DNA from: JBPEWY01 sp965224095
GTDB taxonomy: Bacteria > Bacteroidota > Bacteroidia > Flavobacteriales > Flavobacteriaceae
NCBI GenBank assembly: GCA_965224095.1
Contig: OZ245039.1
Span: 124,001-188,000 of the forward strand
Direction: 5' to 3'
Length of the DNA: 64,000 nucleotides
Below the pieces are notes generated by a model, which searched no databases, was not told the origin of the DNA, and was given only the letters and a program-made list of their open reading frames with translations. Positions 9,032 through 19,019 of the stretch are shown in pieces (positions within the stretch are counted from its first letter, which is position 1; each line of letters opens with the position of its first letter). The position numbers were made by a program, and so were the translations under genes.

Positions 9032-10360
9032 TTATTTTTTAAAGGCATCGGTCGGTTTGGGCACAAAATGGCCCTTTCCTCCGGCTCTGTTGTCGTTAAA
9101 AGATTCGGGAATATCGCCGGCCTCCGCACGTTGATCCCAGGTTAAATGTTGTTTGCCATCGTCTTTTTTCACCATGGTTATACACCCTTCAACAGGGCAG
9201 ACAAGTGAGCACAGGTTACATCCTACACAATTTTCTTCTATTATCGATGGAATTCGAAGAGTTCTGTCGTCCGATAAGGCAATGGCCTGATGTGCACCAT
9301 CGTCACAGGCAATATAGCACAATTCACAGCCAATACATTTATCCGAATTAATTTCGGCCACCACTTTATGTTTTAAATTAAGGTGTTTCCACTCGGTTAT
9401 GTTGGGAAGCGCTTTACCAGCAAAATCATAAATGGTTTGATACCCTCTGTCGTCCATAAACTGCCGTAACCCCGCTTCCATTTCACGGACTATGCCGAAA
9501 CCATAGTGCATAACCGCTGTACAAACCTGTACCGATGTAGCTCCCAGCAGGATAAATTCAACTACATCCCGCCAGGTCTCTACGCCTCCGATACCCGAAA
9601 CGGGGATTCTGGAAATCTCAGGATGTTGTGTTAATTCTTTAATCATATGCATAGCAATGGGCTTTACGGCAGGTCCGCAATAACCACCATTGGTCCCCTT
9701 GCCATCAACTACAGGAAGTGGGGCATAGGTATTTAAGTCAATTCCAACGATACTCTTAATGGTATTGATAAGGGAAATAGCATCGGAACCACCGCGGTAG
9801 GCAGCCAATCCGGGGTCAACAATTTCCGAAACATTAGGAGTGAGTTTGGTAATTACGGGGATGGCGGCGAATTCTTTTACCCATTCCACAATGGTTTCCA
9901 GTACTTCGGGTTCCTGCCCTACGGCAGACCCCATTCCACGTTCGCACATTCCATGCGGGCATCCGAAATTGAGTTCAATACCATCAGCACCCGAATTTTC
10001 CACATCCTTAATAATTTGCTGCCATTCCTTTTTACTTTCAACCATAAGGGAAGCAATAACCGCATGATCGGGGAAGTATTTTTTTACTTCCTCTATTTCC
10101 CGAAGATTATCTTCCAGGGGACGATCGGTAATAAGTTCAATATTATTAAACCCCATCATACGCGTATCTCTGTAATTAACCGAACCGTATCTGCTGGAGA
10201 CATTAACCACCGGGATTCCAAGGGTCTTCCAAACGGCACCGCCCCATCCTGCTTCAAAAGCTTTCATAATCTGATATCCCGAATTAGTGGGAGGAGCCGA
10301 AGCCAGCCAAAAGGGATTAGGTGCTTTAATTCCTGCAAAGTTTATTGATAAATCGGCCAT
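9032..10360 (-). CDS. preA: NAD-dependent dihydropyrimidine dehydrogenase, subunit PreA
   Basis: Flavin subunit that reduces uracil or thymine to the 5,6-dihydro form. Residues 1 to about 310 form a dihydroorotate-dehydrogenase-like FMN barrel (NFAGIKAPNPFWLASAPPTNSG at the start; ELNFGCPHGMCERGMGSAVGQ with the active-site Cys near 134). Residues about 335-400 carry two [4Fe-4S] ferredoxin motifs (CIGCELCYIAC and CVGCNLCSLVCP). At 442 residues it is slightly longer than E. coli PreA. It follows preT by 36 bp and ends the pyrimidine catabolic operon. Confidence 0.95.
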   Translation of the reverse strand: MADLSINFAGIKAPNPFWLASAPPTNSGYQIMKAFEAGWGGAVWKTLGIPVVNVSSRYGSVNYRDTRMMGFNNIELITDRPLEDNLREIEEVKKYFPDHAVIASLMVESKKEWQQIIKDVENSGADGIELNFGCPHGMCERGMGSAVGQEPEVLETIVEWVKEFAAIPVITKLTPNVSEIVDPGLAAYRGGSDAISLINTIKSIVGIDLNTYAPLPVVDGKGTNGGYCGPAVKPIAMHMIKELTQHPEISRIPVSGIGGVETWRDVVEFILLGATSVQVCTAVMHYGFGIVREMEAGLRQFMDDRGYQTIYDFAGKALPNITEWKHLNLKHKVVAEINSDKCIGCELCYIACDDGAHQAIALSDDRTLRIPSIIEENCVGCNLCSLVCPVEGCITMVKKDDGKQHLTWDQRAEAGDIPESFNDNRAGGKGHFVPKPTDAFKK

Positions 10361-10396
10361 AGTGAAAGTTTAAATTAAATTTCGAATTTGATAGTA

Positions 10397-11722
10397 TTAA
10401 TTAGTGAGATATTGATGGATCCCCTGGGCAGCCATTTTTCCTTCGAAAGCGGCGTTTACAACTTCCGCCCCTCCGTTTACGGCATCACCCCCCGCAAAAT
10501 ATTTAGGATTGTTGGTCTGATACGTTTCCGGATTCACCAGGACTCTCGTTTTTTGGTCTAATTGAAGATTGTCAATCAGCTCGTAAAAAAGCCCTTGTTT
10601 TGCTTGTCCTGTTGCTTTAATAACCATATCGCAAGCCACAATAAACTCGCTGTCCGGAATAATCTGAAGCGATCCGTTTTGAGTTTCGGTTTTTGCAAAT
10701 TTCACTCCTTCCACCTGATTATCGCCAATAATTTCAAGGGGAGTGGCATTAAACAAACTATCTACCCCTGAACTTATTGCCAGTTCGTATTCAAAGCCAT
10801 AAGCTCCCATATTTTCCCGGGAATTTCTATAAGCCAAAACCGTTTTAAGGGCACCCATCCGCGCCGATTCCGAAGCGGCATCCATAGCGGTATTACCACC
10901 ACCTATTACAACTACTTTGTCGGGAACCTTAACCAAATGATGTTTCATTCGAAGCTCTTCAATAAATTCAACAGCACCTATAACTCCTTTTTTATTCTCG
11001 CCTTTTAATTTGAGAAAACGCGTTTGCCCCAGGCCAACCCCTAAAAAAATGGCGTCGTAATTTTGTTCCAGTTCTTTTAATTGATCTTTTGAGGTAATCG
11101 CACTGTTATAGTGTATGGAAAAATCCAGTTGATGTTGCAAAAAATCTACTTCTTTGAGCACTTCTTCATTTGTAATTTTATAAGGAGCAATTCCGTGAAC
11201 GGTGAGTCCGGACGGTTTTTCTTTAGCTTCAAAAATATCTACTTCATATCCCAGCAGTCTTGCTTCGCAAGCACAGGCAATTCCGGCAGGTCCGGCTCCT
11301 ATAACCGCAATTTTTTTCCCGTTGTTTTTTCCCGGTTTTACTATGGTTTTTCCGGAATCGATAGTTTTATTGGTGGCATAATTTTGCAGACGCCCTATTT
11401 GAATGGGAGCAACATCCTGGTGGTTGTATACGCATGCTCCCTCACACAACACCCCGGTAGGACACACAACACCACACGCATTTCCTAACCAGTTGGCATC
11501 AAAAATGGTTTTAGCAGCTCCTTCCGTATTCCCTGTATGGATTTGCTTAATAAATAGGGGGATATCAATATGGGTAGGGCATGCCTGCATACAAGGGGCA
11601 TCATAACAAAATAAGCATCGAGAACTCTCGTAATAAGCTTCCGTTTCATTCATCAGAGGCTTTTTCTGCTTAAAATTTTTCTGAAAATCGCCTTCAGTTT
11701 TGGGTTTGTTATAGTGTGACAT
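10397..11722 (-). CDS. preT: NAD-dependent dihydropyrimidine dehydrogenase, subunit PreT
   Basis: FAD subunit that moves electrons from NAD(P)H to PreA. It has the glutamate-synthase small-subunit architecture. An N-terminal Fe-S domain has cysteines at CLFCYDAPCMQACPTHIDIP (about residue 36) and CGVVCPTGVLCEGACV (about residue 83). These are followed by the FAD Rossmann motif AVIGAGPAGIACA (about residue 137) and the NAD(P) motif VVIGGGNTAMDAA (about residue 268). 441 residues. Adjacent to preA, which supports PreTA rather than GltD. Confidence 0.94.
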   Translation of the reverse strand: MSHYNKPKTEGDFQKNFKQKKPLMNETEAYYESSRCLFCYDAPCMQACPTHIDIPLFIKQIHTGNTEGAAKTIFDANWLGNACGVVCPTGVLCEGACVYNHQDVAPIQIGRLQNYATNKTIDSGKTIVKPGKNNGKKIAVIGAGPAGIACACEARLLGYEVDIFEAKEKPSGLTVHGIAPYKITNEEVLKEVDFLQHQLDFSIHYNSAITSKDQLKELEQNYDAIFLGVGLGQTRFLKLKGENKKGVIGAVEFIEELRMKHHLVKVPDKVVVIGGGNTAMDAASESARMGALKTVLAYRNSRENMGAYGFEYELAISSGVDSLFNATPLEIIGDNQVEGVKFAKTETQNGSLQIIPDSEFIVACDMVIKATGQAKQGLFYELIDNLQLDQKTRVLVNPETYQTNNPKYFAGGDAVNGGAEVVNAAFEGKMAAQGIHQYLTN

Positions 11723-11749
11723 TAGGTGTGTTTAATTTTCGTACTGGTA

Positions 11750-12616
11750 TTATAATTCGGTAAGCTTTCCATAGGTTTCCGGCCTGCGGTCGCGGAAAAA
11801 CTGCCAGGTAGAACGTACTTCATCTATCAAATCCAGGTCAAATTCGGCAATGAGCAATTCATCATCATCGCGGGAAGCCTGGGCAAAGATCTGACCTCGG
11901 GGATCAACAAAATAAGATTGGCCGTAAAACTTCCCCAGATTCCAGGGCTTTTCTTCACCAACACGATTAATACATCCCATAAAATACCCGTTGGCAGCAG
12001 CATGTGCCGGTTGCTCCAGTTTCCATAGATACTCGCTTAAACCCGCTACCGTGGCCGATGGATTATATACAATTTCCGCTCCGTTAAGGCCTAAAATCCT
12101 GGCTCCATCCGGAAAGTGCCGGTCGTAGCAAATGTATACCCCTACTTTGGCGTATTTAGTCTGAAAAACAGGATATCCCAGATTACCTGGTTTAAAGAAG
12201 AACTTTTCCCAGAATCCCGTGGTATGCGGAATGTGATTCTTCCGATACTTGCCCAGGTAGCTACCATCGGCATCAATAACAGCAGCCGTATTGTACAGTA
12301 CACCGGGTTGTTCTTTCTCATAGATAGGAACAATGATTACCATATTATACTTTTTGGCATAGGCCTGCATACGTTCTACGGTAGGGCCCGGAACCGCTTC
12401 GGCAGAAGCATACCATTTTCGGTCCTGCCCCGGACAGAAATAAGGCGTATTAAAAATCTCCTGTAAACACAGAATCTGGACTCCCTTTTTTCCGGCCTCT
12501 TCAATATAGGGAATATGTTTTTCCACCATGGCATCCATGATTTCCTGTATGCTACCTTCGCCTTCGGTTAGCGGGAGGCTCATTTGTATCAATCCTGACT
12601 TTATTTTTCTTGGCAT
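11750..12616 (-). CDS. Beta-ureidopropionase (N-carbamoyl-beta-alanine amidohydrolase), nitrilase superfamily
   Basis: Predicted to hydrolyse N-carbamoyl-beta-alanine to beta-alanine, CO2 and ammonia, the third step of reductive uracil breakdown. The nitrilase triad is visible: Glu in CLQEIFNTPYFCPGQ (about residue 52), Lys in YRKNHIPHTTGFWEK (about 125) and Cys in GVYICYDRHFPDG (about 158). 288 residues. Position between the dihydropyrimidinase gene and preT supports this substrate among nitrilase-family options. Confidence 0.92.
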   Translation of the reverse strand: MPRKIKSGLIQMSLPLTEGEGSIQEIMDAMVEKHIPYIEEAGKKGVQILCLQEIFNTPYFCPGQDRKWYASAEAVPGPTVERMQAYAKKYNMVIIVPIYEKEQPGVLYNTAAVIDADGSYLGKYRKNHIPHTTGFWEKFFFKPGNLGYPVFQTKYAKVGVYICYDRHFPDGARILGLNGAEIVYNPSATVAGLSEYLWKLEQPAHAAANGYFMGCINRVGEEKPWNLGKFYGQSYFVDPRGQIFAQASRDDDELLIAEFDLDLIDEVRSTWQFFRDRRPETYGKLTEL

Positions 12617-12678
12617 ATTAATTAGGTTTAAAATGTAAATGCACTTATTATTATTAAATGATTAATCTCTTTTGAATG

Positions 12679-14061
12679 CTAGATGATCTTAGAAACTTTA
12701 TTTCGTGAAATAAACTTCCCGTACCCGGGTTTAAGATTACAGGCTCCGTTCTCTATGGCTACTTCCCCGCGAAGAATTACAATTTCTGTTTTCCCGGTTA
12801 CCTCATAGCCTTCATAGGCCGAATAATCGCAATTCATATGATGTGTTTTCACTGAAATAGTATGCTTTTTTTTAGGATCGAAAACGACCAAATCGGCATC
12901 ACTACCTATGGCTATGGTTCCCTTTCTGGGGTACATTCCGAATATTTTGGCAGCATTGGTTGCAGCAACTTCCACATATTTGGTTAGAGAAATTCTTCCC
13001 TGGTGTACTCCTTCCGAATATAACAGTTCCATACGGTGCTCAATAGCGGGGTGCCCGTTAGGAATCTTCGAAAAATCATCTTTTCCCATTTTTTTCTGGT
13101 CCCACATAAAAGGACAGTGATCTGTTCCGACTACCTGAACCAACCCCTGATTTATTCCTGACCAAAGGGCTATCTGATCTTTTTTCTCACGTAGCGGAGG
13201 GCTCATGACCCACTTGGCCCCCTCAAAATCTTTCTCATATAATGAAGCGTCTAAAACGAGATATTGCGTACAGGTTTCTACAAAAACCTTTTGATTGCGC
13301 AGGGTGGCTTTACGCACTGCATTTAGTGCACCCTCACAAGTCATATGAACTATATAACCCGGACATCCTGTATAGTGAAGCATATCACTAAAACGACCGG
13401 AGGCTTCTGCTTCGGTTACCTCAGGCTGTGATAAATAATGGTACAGCGGAGATAAATTGCCCTCGTCTCTGTTTTTAGCGATTAATGAATCAATCATATC
13501 GCCATTAGTGGCATGTACGGTTACCAGCCCACCGTGTTTTTTAACTACTTTCATTAATTGCACCATTTGCCCGTCATCAATCATCAGCGCCCCTTTATAG
13601 GCCATAAAGGTTTTAAATGATGTAATACCTTCCTCTTCGATCATCGTGACCACTTCTTTAGCCACATGGTCGTTAAAATCGGTTACCGCCATGTGATAGG
13701 AATAATCTCCTATAGCTTTTCCATTTGATTTTTGTTGCCACGTTTTTAAAGCGTTCCGTAATGTATCTCCCTGTGTTTGTAAGATGAAATCAATAACCAT
13801 GGTAGTTCCTCCATGTAATGCGGCTCGGGTGCCGGTTTCGTAATCGTCGCTCGAATAGGTTCCCATAAAGGGCATATCCAGATGTACGTGAGGGTCTATG
13901 CCCCCCGGAAAAACCAGTTTTCCGGAAGCGTCTATAGTTTTTTCGGCTTTGTAATTCAGGTTTTTCCCAATGGCAACGATTTTTTCACCTTCGGTATACA
14001 CATCGGCAATATAACTTTCGGACGCCGTAACAACACGGCCATTTTTGATTAGAATAGACAT
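12679..14061 (-). CDS. hydA: Dihydropyrimidinase
   Basis: Zinc amidohydrolase opening the dihydrouracil or dihydrothymine ring to N-carbamoyl-beta-amino acids. Metal ligands are visible: HVHLD near residue 58, the lysine expected to be carboxylated in FKTFMAYKGA (about 150), HATNGD (about 183), HMTCEG (about 239) and the catalytic aspartate in GTDHCPF (about 315). 460 residues, normal for the family. Its start abuts the permease stop directly, so the two genes are probably co-translated. Confidence 0.95.
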   Translation of the reverse strand: MSILIKNGRVVTASESYIADVYTEGEKIVAIGKNLNYKAEKTIDASGKLVFPGGIDPHVHLDMPFMGTYSSDDYETGTRAALHGGTTMVIDFILQTQGDTLRNALKTWQQKSNGKAIGDYSYHMAVTDFNDHVAKEVVTMIEEEGITSFKTFMAYKGALMIDDGQMVQLMKVVKKHGGLVTVHATNGDMIDSLIAKNRDEGNLSPLYHYLSQPEVTEAEASGRFSDMLHYTGCPGYIVHMTCEGALNAVRKATLRNQKVFVETCTQYLVLDASLYEKDFEGAKWVMSPPLREKKDQIALWSGINQGLVQVVGTDHCPFMWDQKKMGKDDFSKIPNGHPAIEHRMELLYSEGVHQGRISLTKYVEVAATNAAKIFGMYPRKGTIAIGSDADLVVFDPKKKHTISVKTHHMNCDYSAYEGYEVTGKTEIVILRGEVAIENGACNLKPGYGKFISRNKVSKII

Positions 14062-15789
14062 TTATGCAAGGGGTTTGTAGGTTGAACCTTGATTTTTCAT
14101 TAAAATATAATACAATACGAATGATATAATGAATCCCGTAAACCAGGACAATGAATATAAGAAATTAAGCTGGGGAACCCAATACCCGATTAAAGCCGAA
14201 AAAACACCGACAAACAAAGCTATCATGGCTGCCCTGTTAAATCCTGTTTTACCAAAAGAATAGGCACCTTTTTCCTTATATAGCTCCGCTAATTGCAATT
14301 GTTTTTTACGGATCACAAAATAATCGGCAATCATTATACCCAGTACGGGACCTAACAACCCGCTTACAAAGATCAAAAATCCGGAAATTTCATTGAGCAG
14401 CCACCAGGGAGCAATTAATATTCCTATAATTCCCGTAATAACTCCACCCGTTCTAAAACTTATTTTTTTAGGCAGGATGTTGGAAAAAGCATTGGCCGGG
14501 GCAATTACATTGGCTGCAATATTAGTGCTGAGTGTAGCGATAAGCATAAATATTTGCGCAATGATAACAACCGTCGGATTTTTAAATTTCGCAATCAGGG
14601 ATACGGGATCCCAGGGAGCATCGTCGGCAATAAGCACATCTTTAAAATTAATTACCGCAGCGCAGGTTACAAAAATACCTACAAACGAATATAACATCAT
14701 GGTACCGGGGAGCCCTATAAACTGCCCGGCTATTTGGTCTTTTTGAGTAGCTGCATAACGGGTAATATCTGCAATACTGATAGACATGGTTGCCCAGAAT
14801 CCTACCATAGCGGTTAACCAAAGAATATATCCCCATAATTTCGAATTGCCGGTACCCTGTGATTTTTGAGTAGGTGTTACCACACTGGAGATTATGGGTT
14901 TTGCTCCCGAAGTATTTCTGAATCGAACCTGTAGTCCTGTATTTCCATGGGTAAGTGCTTCGGGTGATATATATGACGTAATTACCACGGGTTTATCAGT
15001 AAATGGTTTCCACGGAGTTTCTTTACCTGCTGCTAAGAGCTGATATTCCTGTACTTTAAGATTCCCTTCTTTGTTTTTCAGAGCATTCATATATAATATG
15101 GTGTCATCGCCATTTTTTTGAATATAGGCTGCGGTTTGCTCCAGTTGCTTACTTTGCTTCAAAACAATTCCGAATCCTTCCGCTTTATCATATCCCCACC
15201 AAATCAACGCCAGCCCCATAACAATAAGAATAGGAGCCGAATAAGTCTCCAGCCATTTAATACTGTCGGTTCCCTTCCAGATGAAATACATATTAATACA
15301 CCAGAAAATGGCAAAGCCTACAAATTTTCCTATAGAGAGTCCTAATTCACCCGGATTTCCGGTAATAGCGTTAAAAATTGCATAAACCGCCAGGCCACCT
15401 ATCCAGGTCTGAACTCCAAACCAGCCACAGGCAATAATTCCACGGGCTATAGCTGCTATATGTACTCCTTTAGTACCAAACGCAGCACGCCCGATAACGG
15501 GAAAGGGTATTCCGTACTTAACGCCCGCATGACCGTTTAGCACCATGGGGATGGTTATAATCAGATTGGCCAAACCGATAATAATCAAAGCTTCATACCA
15601 GTTAAGCCCCGTTTTAATCATATAAGAGGCCAGTAAATAGGTGGGGATACAAACAGCCATTCCCACCCAAATGGCTGCCAGATGCCACTTATTCCAGGTT
15701 CGCCCACCAGGTGGTACGGGAGCAAGATCATCACTGTAAAGCGGTGAGTTGGTTACATCTTCTTTAATCGATACAATATCTTCATTCAT
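14062..15789 (-). CDS. NCS1-family nucleobase/hydantoin:cation symporter with a large inserted domain
   Basis: Membrane transporter predicted to import uracil, thymine or a related ring for the enzymes encoded beside it. NCS1 hallmarks include GGRTWNKWHLAAIWVGM near the N terminus, GIPFPVIGRAAFG, GWFGVQTWIGG, and MVGFWATMSISIADITRYA. About twelve hydrophobic segments can be traced. It is 575 residues, against roughly 490 for Mhp1. The extra length is a polar segment at about residues 208-312, between the helix ending LIWWGYDKAEGFG and the next starting WGYILWLTAMVG. It overlaps the upstream aminotransferase by 1 bp. Confidence 0.92.
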   Translation of the reverse strand: MNEDIVSIKEDVTNSPLYSDDLAPVPPGGRTWNKWHLAAIWVGMAVCIPTYLLASYMIKTGLNWYEALIIIGLANLIITIPMVLNGHAGVKYGIPFPVIGRAAFGTKGVHIAAIARGIIACGWFGVQTWIGGLAVYAIFNAITGNPGELGLSIGKFVGFAIFWCINMYFIWKGTDSIKWLETYSAPILIVMGLALIWWGYDKAEGFGIVLKQSKQLEQTAAYIQKNGDDTILYMNALKNKEGNLKVQEYQLLAAGKETPWKPFTDKPVVITSYISPEALTHGNTGLQVRFRNTSGAKPIISSVVTPTQKSQGTGNSKLWGYILWLTAMVGFWATMSISIADITRYAATQKDQIAGQFIGLPGTMMLYSFVGIFVTCAAVINFKDVLIADDAPWDPVSLIAKFKNPTVVIIAQIFMLIATLSTNIAANVIAPANAFSNILPKKISFRTGGVITGIIGILIAPWWLLNEISGFLIFVSGLLGPVLGIMIADYFVIRKKQLQLAELYKEKGAYSFGKTGFNRAAMIALFVGVFSALIGYWVPQLNFLYSLSWFTGFIISFVLYYILMKNQGSTYKPLA

Positions 15790-17120
15790 TAGTTGCAGTA
15801 TTGGTCGGCTATAGCAATAGTTTTAGAAATGATATCCAGACCTTCATCAACTTCATCTTTACTAACAGTAAGGGGAGGAGCAATAAAAATCCAATTCCAG
15901 CGTACAAAGGTAAACATGCCCAATTCCCTTATTTTAGCTGCCATTTTAAGAGTTGCTTCCATATTTGCGGGTTTAGCATTCCAGGGGGTGGTGGGTTCTT
16001 TTGTTTTTTTGTTTTTAACCAATTCGATACATCCTAAAAGTCCGGTATTACGGAAATCGCCAACAGAAGGGTGTTTTTCTTTTAATTTTTCTACTTCCTG
16101 TTCTATATATAAACCCATTTTTGCCGCCCGCTGTACTAAATTTTCATCTTCTATAATTTTCAGATTCTCCACGGCGGCTGCACATGCCACAGCGTGTGCT
16201 GAATAGGTGAGTCCCAGCAGCATGGGAACATCATTGAAGTAATTGGCAATAGTATCGGTAACAATCATAGCTCCAAGAGGCAAGTATCCTGATGTAAGCC
16301 CTTTGGCCATACACATGATATCGGGAGTAACGCGATGATGATCTATTCCGAACATTTTTCCGGTACGTCCGAAACCGCTCATGACCTCATCTATAATTAG
16401 TAAAATGCCATATTTATCGCAGATTTCACGGACTTTTTTTAAGTACATGGGCGGGTATTTAATACATCCGGAAGAACCGGACTCTCCTTCGAATAATATA
16501 GCGGCTACTGCCTCCGGATTTTCAAATAGAATAACTCTTTCCAGATGTGCTGCAGCCCGCTCACCACATTCTTCTATGGTGGCAGAATTCCAGGGACACC
16601 TGTAGAAATACGGGTTTTCCACATGAACAATATTATTAACCGCCTGCTGATCTACCGCAAATTTTCTGGGATCACCACCCGCCGAAATAGCGCCGTAAGT
16701 AGCCCCGTGATAAGAGCGGTAATGTGTTATTATTTTATGGCGCCCGGTATAAATACGAGCTAGTTTAATGGCATTTTCAACTGCCTCAGCACCTCCCAGC
16801 GTAAAAAAAGTTTTGGTTAGATTCCCCGGTGTCATACGGGCGAGTTTTTTACCGAGAAGCCCTCTAGCTTCCGTAGCCATTCCCGGATACACATAACTAA
16901 TTTCTTTCATTTGCCTGGAAACGGCCTCCGTAATCCGCTGATCTCCATGACCTATATTAACATTCATAAGCTGAGAAGAAAAATCCAGGTATTTTTTACC
17001 ACTGCGGTCGTAAACATAGGATCCCTTCCCGTAATGAGCATTGATAGGATTAAGCCCACCTTGCTTTCCCCAGGAAAACAACGTGTAATCCAGGTTGTTT
17101 TTTACAATTTCTTTATTCAT
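15789..17120 (-). CDS. Class III (omega) aminotransferase, probably beta-alanine/3-aminoisobutyrate transaminase
   Basis: PLP enzyme predicted to convert beta-alanine or 3-aminoisobutyrate to malonate or methylmalonate semialdehyde. The fold-type I class III features are present: GGAEAVENAIKLAR (about residue 107), SYHGATYGA, the cofactor aspartate in LLIIDEVMSGFGRTG (about 240), and the Schiff-base lysine in CMAKGLTSGYLPLGA (about 275). 443 residues. Sits between the mmsA-type dehydrogenase and the permease. The substrate is inferred from the operon, not from residues. Confidence 0.9.
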   Translation of the reverse strand: MNKEIVKNNLDYTLFSWGKQGGLNPINAHYGKGSYVYDRSGKKYLDFSSQLMNVNIGHGDQRITEAVSRQMKEISYVYPGMATEARGLLGKKLARMTPGNLTKTFFTLGGAEAVENAIKLARIYTGRHKIITHYRSYHGATYGAISAGGDPRKFAVDQQAVNNIVHVENPYFYRCPWNSATIEECGERAAAHLERVILFENPEAVAAILFEGESGSSGCIKYPPMYLKKVREICDKYGILLIIDEVMSGFGRTGKMFGIDHHRVTPDIMCMAKGLTSGYLPLGAMIVTDTIANYFNDVPMLLGLTYSAHAVACAAAVENLKIIEDENLVQRAAKMGLYIEQEVEKLKEKHPSVGDFRNTGLLGCIELVKNKKTKEPTTPWNAKPANMEATLKMAAKIRELGMFTFVRWNWIFIAPPLTVSKDEVDEGLDIISKTIAIADQYCN

Positions 17121-17168
17121 GTTTTAATGGTATTGTATGCTATTACAAATAAACTACGGTTATTAAAT

Positions 17169-18632
17169 TTAACTCATCCAGTTTATCTGCGCTTCCGGAT
17201 TCCATTTGGTAGTTGTTTTTTTATTCTGTGTCCAGAATTCTATGGAACTTCTTCCGGTAATATCACCAACCCCAAACTTCGATTCGTTCCACCCTCCGAA
17301 AGAGAAAGGTTCCCGCGGTACGGGAACACCTATATTAACCCCTATCATTCCTGCACTGGCACGTTCCATTACTTGTTTAGCCAATCCGCCGCTTTGGGTA
17401 AATACGGCAGCAGCGTTCCCATAGTTAGAACCATTTTCAATAGCAATGGCTTCATCGAGATTTTTAGCTCTGATTATAGAAATTACAGGCCCGAAAATTT
17501 CTTCCCTGGCAACCGACATGTCTGTGGTAACGTAATCAATGATAGTTGGACCTACATAAAAACCTCCCTCTTTACCGGGAACCGTGGTATTTCTGCCATC
17601 CATTAAAATTTTAGCGCCGTTTTTCTCAGCTTCCTCAATATAACGTTCTATACGGGCTTTAGCCTCTGCACTAATTACCGACCCTAAATTTTCGCCGGGG
17701 ATTATCTTTTTTGCCTCTTCAACCATTCGGTCAATGATGTGTTGAACTTTATCTACTCCTACCATTACAGAGGCCGCCATACATCGTTGACCCGCACAAC
17801 CGGACATAGAAGCTACCACATTATTAGCGGTCATTTCGGGGTTGGCATCAGGCAAAACGAGTAAATGGTTTTTGGCACCACCCAGTGCCACGCAACGTTT
17901 TAAAGAAGCTGTAGCCCTTTTGTACACAATCTTGGCAACTTTTGTAGAACCAACAAATGAGACTGCTTCGATTCCGGAATGATCGCACAATGCTTCTACC
18001 ACTTCCTTACCTCCGTTTACGATATTGAAAACGCCATCCGGAAGCCCCGCTTCTTTAAGTAATTCGGCAATTCGCATCGTACTTAAGGGAACAAGTTCTG
18101 AGGGTTTCATAACCATAGTATTTCCCAAAACCAAGGCATTGGGCATGGTCCAGTGCGGAACCATATTGGGAAAATTAAAAGGCGTTATGCAGGCTACAAC
18201 GCCTAACGGTTTACGTTCTATACGGCATTCAACACCCTTACTGACCTCCTGAATTTCATTTACTATAATTTGAGGCATGGAAACTGCGAATTCGCATAAT
18301 TCAATACTTTTTTCTACTTCCGCCCTTGCTTCTCCATAGGTTTTCCCGTTTTCCAGATGCACCAGCTCGGTGAGTTCCTCTATATGCTCTTCGAGTAAAG
18401 ATCGGTATTTAAAAAATATTTGAACACGTTCTTTAAGTGTTTTTGAAGCCCAGTCGGGAAATGCTTTGGAGGCTGCCTGAACAGCTTCATCCACATCATG
18501 ACTTCCGGATAGGGGTAATGAGGAAATAACAGCACCATCCAAAGGGCTCATTACATCCATGGAACCCTGTCCGTTTCGTTCAAATTTTCCGTCAATAAAA
18601 TTTTTGACTTCGGGTTGTTTTGCAGAAATCAT
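17169..18632 (-). CDS. mmsA: CoA-acylating (methyl)malonate-semialdehyde dehydrogenase
   Basis: NAD-dependent, CoA-dependent oxidation of malonate or methylmalonate semialdehyde to acetyl- or propionyl-CoA, closing the pathway into central metabolism. ALDH-family motifs: ITPFNFPNMVPHWTMPNALVLGN (about residue 136), AVSFVGSTKVA (about 222), the catalytic cysteine in GCAGQRCMAAS (about 280) and EEIFGPVIS (about 380). 487 residues. First gene of the seven-gene minus-strand operon. The CoA-acylating subtype is inferred from overall resemblance to MmsA. Confidence 0.94.
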   Translation of the reverse strand: MISAKQPEVKNFIDGKFERNGQGSMDVMSPLDGAVISSLPLSGSHDVDEAVQAASKAFPDWASKTLKERVQIFFKYRSLLEEHIEELTELVHLENGKTYGEARAEVEKSIELCEFAVSMPQIIVNEIQEVSKGVECRIERKPLGVVACITPFNFPNMVPHWTMPNALVLGNTMVMKPSELVPLSTMRIAELLKEAGLPDGVFNIVNGGKEVVEALCDHSGIEAVSFVGSTKVAKIVYKRATASLKRCVALGGAKNHLLVLPDANPEMTANNVVASMSGCAGQRCMAASVMVGVDKVQHIIDRMVEEAKKIIPGENLGSVISAEAKARIERYIEEAEKNGAKILMDGRNTTVPGKEGGFYVGPTIIDYVTTDMSVAREEIFGPVISIIRAKNLDEAIAIENGSNYGNAAAVFTQSGGLAKQVMERASAGMIGVNIGVPVPREPFSFGGWNESKFGVGDITGRSSIEFWTQNKKTTTKWNPEAQINWMS

Positions 18633-18841
18633 AATATTCGTGATTATTTTAATCGAGTTTTAAAAGTTTAATTTATAAAAAAATATTGACTTCTTCTGTG
18701 TTGTTTTTCGCGTTGTGGTTTCCAAATTTTGGTAAAGAGATCTCATTTTTTACGGAATGAGAATAGGCAGGCTTAAAAGAGGTTGTTTTTATGCAGGTTG
18801 GAGGAGGTGTTTTTACAACGATCCATCCAAACAACAAAAAT

Positions 18842-18905
18842 CAGAACCGGAAATGAGAAATCAGGAATTAGAAATTAGGAATTAGAAATGAGAAATCAGA
18901 AACCA
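18842..18905 (+). repeat. Heptamer repeat array A
   Basis: Imperfect tandem copies of a 7-bp unit RAAWTYA (GAAATTA, GGAATTA, GAAATCA variants) preceded by CCGGAAA. Similar arrays occur at 51721-51760 (inverted), 51862-51903, 53470-53521 and 54744-54820. It lies between mmsA and dnaK. The 18633-19019 gap otherwise shows no recognisable element, and a longer in-frame extension of dnaK through this array is not credible. Confidence 0.8.
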
Positions 18906-19019
18906 ACCCCATGTCACCAACAAATGACATCCTGTCAGCATTTATGTGTTGGCATAATCATTGACCATGGTTGTACGATTAAAAATGAATTTTCACAACA
19001 TACTAATAAAAACAAAAAA

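Noticed and set aside
18888..19019. 44-residue N-terminal extension of DnaK
   Set aside because: The stretch is encoded by the heptamer repeat array and adjacent DNA; the canonical DnaK N terminus begins at 19020.
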